NCBI GenBank assembly: GCA_017858735.1 | Contig: JAFMBH010000004.1 | Location: 39,353 to 103,352, forward strand | DNA: 64,000 nucleotides | Direction of reading: 5' to 3' | Origin: Bacteroidota bacterium | Lineage (GTDB): Bacteria > Bacteroidota > Bacteroidia > Chitinophagales > Saprospiraceae | Shown: positions 44,806-52,781 of the stretch, in pieces | Layout of the letters: each line of letters opens with the position of its first letter | Numbering within the stretch: position 1 is the first letter of the stretch | Position numbers and translations under genes: made by a program | The notes under the pieces: generated by a model | Seen by the model: the letters and a program-made list of their open reading frames with translations, nothing else | Database searches by the model: none | What the model was told of the DNA's origin: nothing

Positions 44806-46431
44806 TTACCCCATGAAAGGATATTTATAATCTGTAGGAGGGTTAAAGTTCTCTTTAATAGTTCTTGGAGAAACCCAACGCCAAAGATTTATAATCGAAC
44901 CAGCTTTATCGTTCGTTCCAGAAGAACGTGCGCCACCAAATGGTTGTTGTCCAACGACAGCACCGGTAGGTTTATCATTGATATAGAAATTACCCGCTGC
45001 ATTTCTAAGTAAGTTATTTGCCAGGGCCAAAGCCTGCTGATCTAAAGCGAAAACGGCTCCTGTCAAAGCATACGGAGATGTTTCATCCACTAATTTCAGT
45101 GTTTCCTCATATTCGCTATCGGGATAAACATACATAGTAAGTACCGGCCCAAAGATTTCTTCCTCCATTAAAAAATGGTGAGGATTTTCAACTACGAAGA
45201 TGGTAGGCTCAATAAAATAACCTACAGATTTATCATAATTTCCACCCGCGATTAAACTGACTGTTTTGTCACTTTTACCTTTATCTATATATCCGACAAT
45301 TTTATCAAAGGATTTTTCGTCAATCACCGCATTGATAAAATGACTATAGTCGAGCGGGGAACCCATTTTAAAGGATTGCACCATTGGAACAAGAATATCT
45401 TTCAGTTCATTCCAAATGGATTGGGGTATATAAGCTCTTGAAGCAGCTGAACATTTTTGACCTTGAAACTCAAAAGCACCTCTTGCCAGGGCCACGGCCA
45501 ATGCCTGAACGGAAGCACTTGAATGAGCTATCACAAAATCCTTTCCTCCTGTTTCACCAACAATTCTTGGGTAGGATTTATATTTTGGCAGATTTCCTGC
45601 TATTTTTTGCCATAAATTATTAAAAACAGAAGTACTGCCCGTAAAATGCAATCCGGCAAAATCTCTGTGTTCAAAAATAACTTCACCGGCAACAGGACCA
45701 GAAACCACCACCATATTAATAACACCATCGGGAAGACCTGCCTTTTTAAGCACTTCCATAATCACTGCGGCAGAATACACCTGATTTTCAGCGGGTTTCC
45801 AAACCACCACATTTCCCATAAGGGCTGGGGCCGCGGGTAAATTACCTGCAATAGAGGTGAAATTGAAAGGAGTTAGAGCGAAGATAAATCCTTCTAAAGC
45901 TCTGAATTCCAATTTATTCCAGACTAACGGAGCGGAAATAGGCTGTTCCGCATAAATCTGGGTCATAAATTTCACATTAAATCGGAAAAAATCAGCCAAT
46001 TCAGCCACGGCATCTATTTCCGCCTGATAAATATTTTTAGATTGACAGAGCATGGTCGCCGCATTCATTTTTGCTCTAAAAGGCCCGCTTAACAAATCTG
46101 CCGCTTTTAAAAAGATAGCTGCCCTTTGTTCCCAAGGTGTAGATTCCCAGGAATGTTTGGCCTTCAGCGCTGACTGTATAGCCTTTTCAACATGGCTTCT
46201 ATTTCCTTTATAGTAATAACCGATAGTAAGTTTATGATCATGTGGAGGACAAATAGCTAATTTATCCCCATCAAAAACCTCCTCGCCACCAATAAATTGA
46301 GGGATATCTATTTTTTTTGAAAGTAACTCGGTAAGCGCCGAATCTAACGCTTTTCTTTCCGATGAACCCGTTGCATAATTTAGAACCGGTTCATTTTTTA
46401 TTTCTGGAAGGGTAAAAAGGGCATTAGCCAT
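44806..46431 (-). CDS. pruA: L-glutamate gamma-semialdehyde (P5C) dehydrogenase
   Basis: 541 residues of the aldehyde dehydrogenase superfamily, group-2 P5C dehydrogenase type. LTPFNFTSIAGNLPAAPALM and VWKPAENQVYSAAV mark the cofactor region. The catalytic Glu is in RIVGETGGKDFVIAH and Cys in FEFQGQKCSAASRAY. KPTGAVVGQQPFGGARSSGT is a PruA hallmark. It oxidises glutamate semialdehyde from proline to glutamate with NAD. No proline dehydrogenase gene is adjacent. Confidence 0.95.
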   Translation of the reverse strand: MANALFTLPEIKNEPVLNYATGSSERKALDSALTELLSKKIDIPQFIGGEEVFDGDKLAICPPHDHKLTIGYYYKGNRSHVEKAIQSALKAKHSWESTPWEQRAAIFLKAADLLSGPFRAKMNAATMLCQSKNIYQAEIDAVAELADFFRFNVKFMTQIYAEQPISAPLVWNKLEFRALEGFIFALTPFNFTSIAGNLPAAPALMGNVVVWKPAENQVYSAAVIMEVLKKAGLPDGVINMVVVSGPVAGEVIFEHRDFAGLHFTGSTSVFNNLWQKIAGNLPKYKSYPRIVGETGGKDFVIAHSSASVQALAVALARGAFEFQGQKCSAASRAYIPQSIWNELKDILVPMVQSFKMGSPLDYSHFINAVIDEKSFDKIVGYIDKGKSDKTVSLIAGGNYDKSVGYFIEPTIFVVENPHHFLMEEEIFGPVLTMYVYPDSEYEETLKLVDETSPYALTGAVFALDQQALALANNLLRNAAGNFYINDKPTGAVVGQQPFGGARSSGTNDKAGSIINLWRWVSPRTIKENFNPPTDYKYPFMG

Positions 46432-46457
46432 AATATTTGGTTTTAAAGTATAAGGTT

Positions 46458-46931
46458 TTATCTTAAAAAAGGTTGAATAACTATTTTTTCAGGTAAAAAA
46501 GAAATTGCGTCTCCCCCACCCTTTATAATTTCGCGAACAATGGTTGAGCTGATATGACTGAATGCTGGTTGGCTAATCAAAAAAATGGTTTCAAGACCAT
46601 TCCCAACGATATGATTAAGTTGAGAAATGGTTTTTTCATAATCGAAATCAGAGGCATTTCTTAAACCTCTGATCAGGTATTTAGCTCCAATTCTGGAACA
46701 GTAGTGGGCGGTAAGATTTTCAAAACTCCCAATTTCAATCTTAGGTTCGTCCCTAAAAACCTGATCCAACCATTTCAATCGGTCGGGAAGGGGAAATAAT
46801 GTTTTCTTTTGATCATTAACCCCCACCGCGACGATAATCTTATCGAAAAATGGCAAAGCCCTCATGACAATATCAACATGACCAACAGTGATAGGATCAA
46901 ATGACCCTGGAAATACAGCAATTTTTTCCAT
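46458..46931 (-). CDS. coaD: Phosphopantetheine adenylyltransferase
   Basis: 157 residues. Nucleotidyltransferase motif FPGSFDPITVGHVDIVMRAL, the KYLIRGLRNASDFDYE block and SSTIVREI. It transfers AMP to 4'-phosphopantetheine in coenzyme A synthesis. It sits 26 bases before pruA and 36 bases after a secreted unknown. Confidence 0.97.
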   Translation of the reverse strand: MEKIAVFPGSFDPITVGHVDIVMRALPFFDKIIVAVGVNDQKKTLFPLPDRLKWLDQVFRDEPKIEIGSFENLTAHYCSRIGAKYLIRGLRNASDFDYEKTISQLNHIVGNGLETIFLISQPAFSHISSTIVREIIKGGGDAISFLPEKIVIQPFLR

Positions 46932-46967
46932 GACAGATTTATTAATACCAAAGATAATTCAAGGTAT

Positions 46968-47531
46968 CTAATTTTCAAGTATTTGGAAGGAATCGAAAAA
47001 TTTATCTGTATCCATATTTGAAGCCAATGATTTAAAGGTGATGGTTTGGATAGCAAAATACCTGTTTTTCATTATATAGGCCTTTGTCTTTATGACGGCC
47101 GTATCATTTTTATAATGTATCCGCCAAAACTGGCCTGGTAAAGTATTTAACTTGATAGGCGAGAAATAAATAACCTTTCCATTGATGCTAAAAGCGGCTT
47201 CATTCCTTGTTGACTCAAAAAAATCACTAACAAAAGATACATCTTTGGCATCGAGTGCCCCCTCTGGGTAATCGCAATACTGAACCATGTACATAAAGTT
47301 TGACTGTCCACTATTAGCGGAAGGTTGGAAATAAAAAGTATGCATAACGAGAGGGCCTAAAGGCGTATTGGAACTATCTATTTTTTCGCGAAGTTCCCCA
47401 GGCACGGTAACAACAAATTTACCCTTATCTGACTTAAACTTGAACCAATCAAGCTTTATTTCAGGACTTTGCTGTGCATTCATCGAAAAAAAAATAAGTG
47501 ACAGACCAAAAAGAAGTATGAATCGATACAT
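46968..47531 (-). CDS. Secreted protein of unknown function
   Basis: 187 residues with a clear signal peptide (MYRFILLFGLSLIFFSMNAQ). The mature part begins with a DKGKFVVTVPGELREK strand and ends SNMDTDKFFDSFQIL, a pattern shared by many Bacteroidota secreted proteins of about 180 residues. I recognise no catalytic motif. It is upstream of coaD on the same strand and divergent from purE, with only 28 bases between the starts. Confidence 0.7.
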   Translation of the reverse strand: MYRFILLFGLSLIFFSMNAQQSPEIKLDWFKFKSDKGKFVVTVPGELREKIDSSNTPLGPLVMHTFYFQPSANSGQSNFMYMVQYCDYPEGALDAKDVSFVSDFFESTRNEAAFSINGKVIYFSPIKLNTLPGQFWRIHYKNDTAVIKTKAYIMKNRYFAIQTITFKSLASNMDTDKFFDSFQILEN

Positions 47532-47559
47532 AAAATAGTAGTTTTACGAAAAAAAACAA

Positions 47560-48060
47560 ATGAAAGAAGAAGGCATTTTAGTGAGTATAATAATGGGATC
47601 CGATTCCGATATGAAGATAATGGAAGAAGCGGTTCATATCATCAAGTCATTTAACATTTCTTACGAGGTAGATATTGTTTCTGCGCATAGAACGCCTGAA
47701 AAATTGTATTCTTTTGCAAAAAACGCCCATGCAAGAGGGGTAAAAGTGATTATTGCCGGAGCAGGAGGGGCAGCACATTTACCTGGCATGGTAGCAGCAA
47801 TTTCCCCTTTACCTGTTATTGGCGTGCCCATAAAATCAACTAATTCCATTGACGGTTGGGATTCAATTCTGTCTATTTTACAAATGCCCGGGGGGGTCCC
47901 TGTGGCTACAGTAGCATTGAACGGTGCAAAAAACGCTGGTATTCTCGCTCTTCAAATATTGAGCACCAGCGATAGCGACCTTCAGAACAGGCTTATTGCC
48001 TATAAGAACAAATTAAATGAAGAGGTACAGGAAAAGGCTAGAAAAATAAAGACTTTATAG
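47560..48060 (+). CDS. purE: N5-CAIR mutase PurE
   Basis: 166 residues, class I PurE: SIIMGSDSDMKIMEEAV, DIVSAHRTPEKLYSF and IIAGAGGAAHLPGMVAAI. It converts N5-CAIR to CAIR in purine synthesis. No purK is adjacent. It overlaps the convergent SGNH hydrolase gene by 6 bases at the 3' end. TAGTTTTA at 47539-47546 is a possible -7 element. Confidence 0.96.
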   Translation: MKEEGILVSIIMGSDSDMKIMEEAVHIIKSFNISYEVDIVSAHRTPEKLYSFAKNAHARGVKVIIAGAGGAAHLPGMVAAISPLPVIGVPIKSTNSIDGWDSILSILQMPGGVPVATVALNGAKNAGILALQILSTSDSDLQNRLIAYKNKLNEEVQEKARKIKTL

Positions 48061-48762
48061 TTTCTTCAGCCCTTTCTGAATGGCCACTAATAATAAAGGT
48101 TCCATGATGGCGTATCCTGCCGGCGTTGGATGAACTTTATCGGTACTCAACCCAGGTTTAAGACCCAGATTACCATCTTCCATGGAAGAATAATAGTCCA
48201 GATAGATATGTCCCTTTAATTTAGCATACTTTTTAATGTCCTCATTTAAACTAACTACCTTTGGGCCAGGGTTCATTCCTGGACGCCAGGGAAAATCACT
48301 GGCGGGGAGGACAGAACTTAAAATCACCCCAATTTTATTGGCAACAGCTAATTCACACATAGAAATAATATTATCCATTATTTCAGCTTGAGAAATTGGA
48401 CCTGTATTTTGAGCGATATCATTAATTCCGCAGAGCAACACCACTAATTTTGGCTTTAGATGAACAACATCTTGCTTAAACCTCAATAACATCTGAGGCG
48501 TAGTTTGTCCACTTATACCCCTACCCACCAGATTGGTATTTGCTTTAAAAAAATCGGGACGCTCTCTTACCCAACCTTCGGTAATGGAATTACCCATCAG
48601 TACGACCGTAGAAGTTGATGGTTTCTCTTTTAATAAAGCATTATTCGCCTCTTTATATCTTGTTAGATTAGCCCAATCCATAACCTTTTTATTATCCTGC
48701 CCTGAAAGATTGAAAATCGAAATTATGGTCAGAAATATAGCCGTTACAACTGTATTTTTCAT
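48055..48762 (-). CDS. Secreted SGNH/GDSL hydrolase
   Basis: About 235 residues with a signal peptide (MKNTVVTAIFLTIISIFNLS). Block I VVLMGNSITEGW (Ser), block II VGRGISGQTT, block III LLCGINDIA and block V DKVHPTPAGY (Asp/His) form the SGNH set. Likely an esterase on acylated glycans or lipids. ATG 48762 is chosen because it starts the signal peptide; the longer frame would overlap the upstream PspA-like gene by 56 bases. Confidence 0.9.
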   Translation of the reverse strand: MKNTVVTAIFLTIISIFNLSGQDNKKVMDWANLTRYKEANNALLKEKPSTSTVVLMGNSITEGWVRERPDFFKANTNLVGRGISGQTTPQMLLRFKQDVVHLKPKLVVLLCGINDIAQNTGPISQAEIMDNIISMCELAVANKIGVILSSVLPASDFPWRPGMNPGPKVVSLNEDIKKYAKLKGHIYLDYYSSMEDGNLGLKPGLSTDKVHPTPAGYAIMEPLLLVAIQKGLKKL

Positions 48763-48766
48763 ATAA

Positions 48767-49804
48767 TTAGCTATTAAAGAGATTATCATAGGAGGAGGAA
48801 CCAGAAATTTTTGGTGTTTCACCTTTTGAAAAACCCTTCTGATTTAAGTCAAGCATGGATGGAGAGGATAAAGAAGAGGAAGAACCATCGAGCAACATCA
48901 AGGACGATTTTTTCTCCCATTCTTCCAGCATTTTTAAGCCTTGTTCTTCAAAAACACCATTTTGCAGATCCACTGAATCCATAAAATTGGAAGACATTTC
49001 CATAAAACGCTCCATTTCACCTACCTTATTAGCCACATCATCAGCAATGGTTTCCATGGCCATATCAAACATAGCTCTTTTATCGGGATCTCCGCTAATA
49101 ATGCTCATGGCTGATTTCATAGCCGAGTGAGAGGTACGAATTGCCTTTCTCTCTTGTTCTTTTAATTTCACCTGATCTCTGGTATCCTCCAAAAGCACTT
49201 CAGAATTATCATGCATTTTTGTTAAAATACGATAAAGAATCTCCATTTTTTGGAGGAGAACGGTATATTTTTCATTACTTTCTTTCAATCTTGCTGCTTT
49301 TCTGGAACTGAGCAACATTTGATTTTCATTTCCAGCATCTCTGGCAGCCTGCGCTAGTTTCATACTGGCATTCACCTCTTTTTCATTATCTTCAAAAACG
49401 GTATGAAGTTTCCTTATTTGACCGCGTAACAAGCCAATTTGGGTACGCATTTTACCTAAATTTTTCTCCAGATCCTCCACATAATTTTTTAGAATACCTA
49501 CGGGATCAATGGTAACAAAAGCGCCGGTAATGGTACGCATTAAACTTTTATACATATACCATACGAGCGTTCTCATACGAGGATCAGCCACCATATAAAC
49601 TAGCGCTCCAATAGCAATAATCATTAAAGTCAAATAAAACACATTTTGAGCCAGAGCTAAAAGGAAGGCAATATTTGAAAAAATCAAGAAACCAACGCCC
49701 CCGACGATAGTCATCAGAAAAACAAGGCCGGCAATCCCTTCAGGTCTTGACCAAAAGGACTTGGGTTTCATATTTCCACTATTAAATTGAGATATATCAG
49801 CCAT
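48767..49804 (-). CDS. Membrane-anchored PspA/ESCRT-III-like protein
   Basis: 345 residues. Two N-terminal membrane helices (about 23-48 and 53-72) are followed by a long helical region resembling PspA/Vipp1: a first helix starting DPVGILKNYVEDLEKNLGKM, a Glu/Lys-rich hairpin (NEKEVNASMKLAQAARDAGN), and a later helix containing AIRTSHSAMKSAMSIISGDP. The C-terminal 50 residues are Ser-rich and flexible. The match to PspA is by helix order and local motifs, not proven homology. It lies 11 bases after a coiled-coil gene; together they look like one module, possibly remodelling or protecting the membrane. Confidence 0.6.
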   Translation of the reverse strand: MADISQFNSGNMKPKSFWSRPEGIAGLVFLMTIVGGVGFLIFSNIAFLLALAQNVFYLTLMIIAIGALVYMVADPRMRTLVWYMYKSLMRTITGAFVTIDPVGILKNYVEDLEKNLGKMRTQIGLLRGQIRKLHTVFEDNEKEVNASMKLAQAARDAGNENQMLLSSRKAARLKESNEKYTVLLQKMEILYRILTKMHDNSEVLLEDTRDQVKLKEQERKAIRTSHSAMKSAMSIISGDPDKRAMFDMAMETIADDVANKVGEMERFMEMSSNFMDSVDLQNGVFEEQGLKMLEEWEKKSSLMLLDGSSSSLSSPSMLDLNQKGFSKGETPKISGSSSYDNLFNS

Positions 49805-49815
49805 AATTTAAGTAT

Positions 49816-50391
49816 TTACAGATAAAGGTTGATTGCATCGATATCACGATCTATTTCACTATTGATAGCGTGCAAGGTAACTTCAAAATTTTGTTTTGTA
49901 GCATTAATTTTCGAATCAGATTCAATAATCTGTTCGTTTTTAGATTTTATCAAGGCTTCATTCTTGATAATTTTAGCTTCAAGCTCGGACATTTGCTGTT
50001 TAAACAAAGATATTTGTTGTTCCAGCGCCAGAATTTCATTGTTTTTAACCACAACATGTTGATTCACCTGATTTTGCAACGCAACATCAAATGAATTTTT
50101 CTCCTTTTGTAAAACAGATTTATAATGTTCGGCGGAACTAACCAAGTGTTCCTTAGTTAATCCAATGACGGAAGCTGTGGCAAAGGCAGATTGAAAAACC
50201 TGAGAAGACTCCATCTTTAAACTAGCCAATGCGCGAAGAGACGCTCTAAACTCCAGATAATCAAAGCCCTTCAAATTATTTCGAAGCAATGCATCGGTCA
50301 GCGATTTACAACTTTTATCATCTAAGCCATCTAAATTACCAAATAAGTTGGTCGATGATTTATCCATCATTTCATATATTATTAAAGCCAT
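49816..50391 (-). CDS. Coiled-coil protein upstream of the PspA-like gene
   Basis: 191 residues without a signal peptide or membrane segment. The N-terminal half is helical (CKSLTDALLRNNLKGFDYLE; FRASLRALASL). The C-terminal half is a strong coiled coil (about 85-185; EQQISLFKQQMSELEAKIIK). No family recognised. ATG 50391 gives MALIIYEMMDKSS; starts at 50370 or 50367 are equally possible. Tight spacing with the next gene (11 bases) suggests the products act together. Confidence 0.7.
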   Translation of the reverse strand: MALIIYEMMDKSSTNLFGNLDGLDDKSCKSLTDALLRNNLKGFDYLEFRASLRALASLKMESSQVFQSAFATASVIGLTKEHLVSSAEHYKSVLQKEKNSFDVALQNQVNQHVVVKNNEILALEQQISLFKQQMSELEAKIIKNEALIKSKNEQIIESDSKINATKQNFEVTLHAINSEIDRDIDAINLYL

Positions 50392-50489
50392 TCGAAAAAC
50401 ACTGCAATTTAAGGGAATTTAGTAAATTGCTCTATTTATTTTTCGATAAACCGCTACAATTAAAAGATTAAAAACGTCCTTTTTAAAAT

Positions 50490-51566
50490 ATGACAAAAAA
50501 TAATTACTTGAAAATTTCCTTATTGGATGATTCCAATGAAAAAGGTAATATTTATTTGACGGGTAACTTCAACGGTTGGAAACCCGCCGATGAAAGATAT
50601 CAAATGATTAATGCATCAGATAACCAGTATTTTATTGATATTCCCCTGGCTTTAATTCCCGATGAAACCCTGGATTATAAATACACCCGCGGAGATTGGC
50701 ATTCCGTCGAACTTAATAGTTCTGGAAAACACACGCCCAACAGAAAGTGGGCAAAAGGAATGCCTGAACCTAAAGACACCGTAAATCAATGGTTGAAAGA
50801 CGACGATTTAAACTACACTAAATTTTACCCTATCATCCATGACTTATCCTCCAAATTTAACGTCCCAGACCCGATTAAAACGAGGAGAATATCTATACTT
50901 TTACCCTGGGATTATTATTCCTCGACGGAAAGATACCCCATTGTTTATTTACAAGATGGGCAAAATCTTTTTCAAGACAAATCGCCTTATGGAAATTGGC
51001 ATATCGATAGAAAAGTAGCCAGATTATCCGCTCAGAAAGATAAAAGGGTTATCATTCTGGCCGTCGACCATACCCATGAGAATAGATTGGCAGAATACAC
51101 CCCTCCTCACGTGCCCGATCGTGCGGAAGCTTATGGTAAAGAATATATAGATTTTTTAAAAAATGATATTATTCCCTACGTTGATCAAAATTACAGAACG
51201 ATAGGCAATCCTCAGAATACCATCATTGGAGGGAGTTCAATGGGCGGTCTGATAAGTTTATATGCTCACCTGGCTTTTCCAGCTGTATTTGGAAAGGGCC
51301 TTATTTTTTCTCCTTCTTTATGGCTCCTTCCAAATCTTTTCGATTGGTTACAATCTAATTCCTCTGATACATTAAAAACAAAAACTTATATTTATTGTGG
51401 TGGAAGAGAGAGCAACGAAATGGTAGGTCAAGTAGTGGCTTTGTACCATGGATTAAGGTCGTTAAACAAAGAAAATGAAATCACTTTGAAAATTAATTCT
51501 CAAGGGGAGCATCATGAATCTTACTGGGGAGAAGAATTTTTTCAATCCATGGAATTCATCTTATAA
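50490..51566 (+). CDS. Esterase with N-terminal glycogen-binding-like (E-set) domain
   Basis: 358 residues. The N-terminal domain (about 1-95) resembles CBM48/E-set folds: GNIYLTGNFNGWKPADERYQ and LDYKYTRGDW. The C-terminal alpha/beta-hydrolase domain has PIVYLQDGQNLFQD, the nucleophile elbow IIGGSSMGGLISLYAH and the likely catalytic His in GEHHESYWGEEF. This is the layout of IroE/Fes-like and feruloyl-esterase-type enzymes. No signal peptide, so cytoplasmic. The ATP-grasp gene follows 10 bases later. Confidence 0.85.
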   Translation: MTKNNYLKISLLDDSNEKGNIYLTGNFNGWKPADERYQMINASDNQYFIDIPLALIPDETLDYKYTRGDWHSVELNSSGKHTPNRKWAKGMPEPKDTVNQWLKDDDLNYTKFYPIIHDLSSKFNVPDPIKTRRISILLPWDYYSSTERYPIVYLQDGQNLFQDKSPYGNWHIDRKVARLSAQKDKRVIILAVDHTHENRLAEYTPPHVPDRAEAYGKEYIDFLKNDIIPYVDQNYRTIGNPQNTIIGGSSMGGLISLYAHLAFPAVFGKGLIFSPSLWLLPNLFDWLQSNSSDTLKTKTYIYCGGRESNEMVGQVVALYHGLRSLNKENEITLKINSQGEHHESYWGEEFFQSMEFIL

Positions 51567-51576
51567 ATTATTAAAT

Positions 51577-52779
51577 ATGGATATATTATGCATTTGCAGC
51601 TATTTTAAAGGGACCGAATTTTTAATCCAACAATCTATTTTAGGTCATCGCGTATTTTTAATTACCTGTGAAAGTAGAAAGCAGGAAAATTGGCCATGGC
51701 AACATATTACCGAAACCTATTATTTGCCCAACGAGGATAATTCTCCAGAAAACATGGCTTTACTTAAAAAAGGGTTTGGATGGTTACTACAAACGGAAAA
51801 AATAGACGTTTTGGTTGCTTTGGACGACTTTGACGTTGAAAAAGCAGCTTTTCTTAGATCTGCCTTTCAAATAAAGGGCATGAATGTTCATACGGCACAA
51901 CTATTTAGGGATAAATTAGCTATGAGAATAGCTGCTAAGGAATTTGAAATATCCATTCCTCCATTTTGTCCTCTATTTAATGATATGGCCGTTCATCAGT
52001 TTATGAGAGAAGTGGAGGGGCCCTGGATTATTAAGCCGCGAAGTCAGGCATCAACTACAGGTATAAAAAAAGTAGCCTCATACAATGAAGTAGCTCAATT
52101 TCTTCAAGATGTGGGTGAAAATAGAACTGATTACCTCTTAGAGAAATTTATCCCGGGAAGTGTTTTTCACTGTGATTCTTTATCCTATAAAGGCGACATT
52201 GTTTTTGAAAAAACCTCGAGGTATTTAGAAACACCCTTAAAGGTAGCTCATGAAGGAGGTATTTTTAAAACCATTACACTGCCCGATTATACCACTGATA
52301 ATAAAGATATTTTAGGTCTAAACAGGCAACTCCTTCACAGCTTCAATCTACAGAACGGCGCAAGTCATACTGAATTTATTAAGGCAGAAAGTGATGGAAA
52401 AATCTACTTTCTTGAAACTTCTGCCCGGGTTGGAGGGGCACATATTACAGAATTATTAGAAGCTGCCACAGGAATAAATATGTGGAAAGAATGGGCCAAC
52501 CTGGAGCATTGTGTTTTTGAAAATAAGCCCTATACGATGCCTGATAAGAAAAATTTCTTCGCAGGTCTTATTGTTTCTCTGGCAAAAATGAAAGAGCCGG
52601 ATATATCCATTTTCAGTGACGAAAAGATCGTCTGGACATTAAAAAAAGATTACCATGTAGGTATGGTTTTCAGGAGTGAGTATTTCGAGGACATTATCTC
52701 AATGATGGAAAATATTACGCCCATCATTCAAGAAAAATTTCATGCTTCAGCACCCACTCCTGATAAACCTATAGATTAA
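51577..52779 (+). CDS. ATP-grasp domain carboxylate ligase-like protein
   Basis: About 400 residues. An N-terminal pre-ATP-grasp domain (MDILCICSYFKGTEFLIQQS) is followed by the ATP-grasp fold: GPWIIKPRSQASTTGIKKV (phosphate and adenine contacts), YLLEKFIPGSVFHCDSL and FLETSARVGGAHITELLEAA (metal ligands). It resembles carbamoyl-phosphate synthase or BL00235-like ligases that join an acid to an amine. Substrates unknown. ATG 51577 is preferred; the longer frame from 51514 overlaps the esterase gene. Confidence 0.85.
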   Translation: MDILCICSYFKGTEFLIQQSILGHRVFLITCESRKQENWPWQHITETYYLPNEDNSPENMALLKKGFGWLLQTEKIDVLVALDDFDVEKAAFLRSAFQIKGMNVHTAQLFRDKLAMRIAAKEFEISIPPFCPLFNDMAVHQFMREVEGPWIIKPRSQASTTGIKKVASYNEVAQFLQDVGENRTDYLLEKFIPGSVFHCDSLSYKGDIVFEKTSRYLETPLKVAHEGGIFKTITLPDYTTDNKDILGLNRQLLHSFNLQNGASHTEFIKAESDGKIYFLETSARVGGAHITELLEAATGINMWKEWANLEHCVFENKPYTMPDKKNFFAGLIVSLAKMKEPDISIFSDEKIVWTLKKDYHVGMVFRSEYFEDIISMMENITPIIQEKFHASAPTPDKPID

Positions 52780-52781
52780 CC

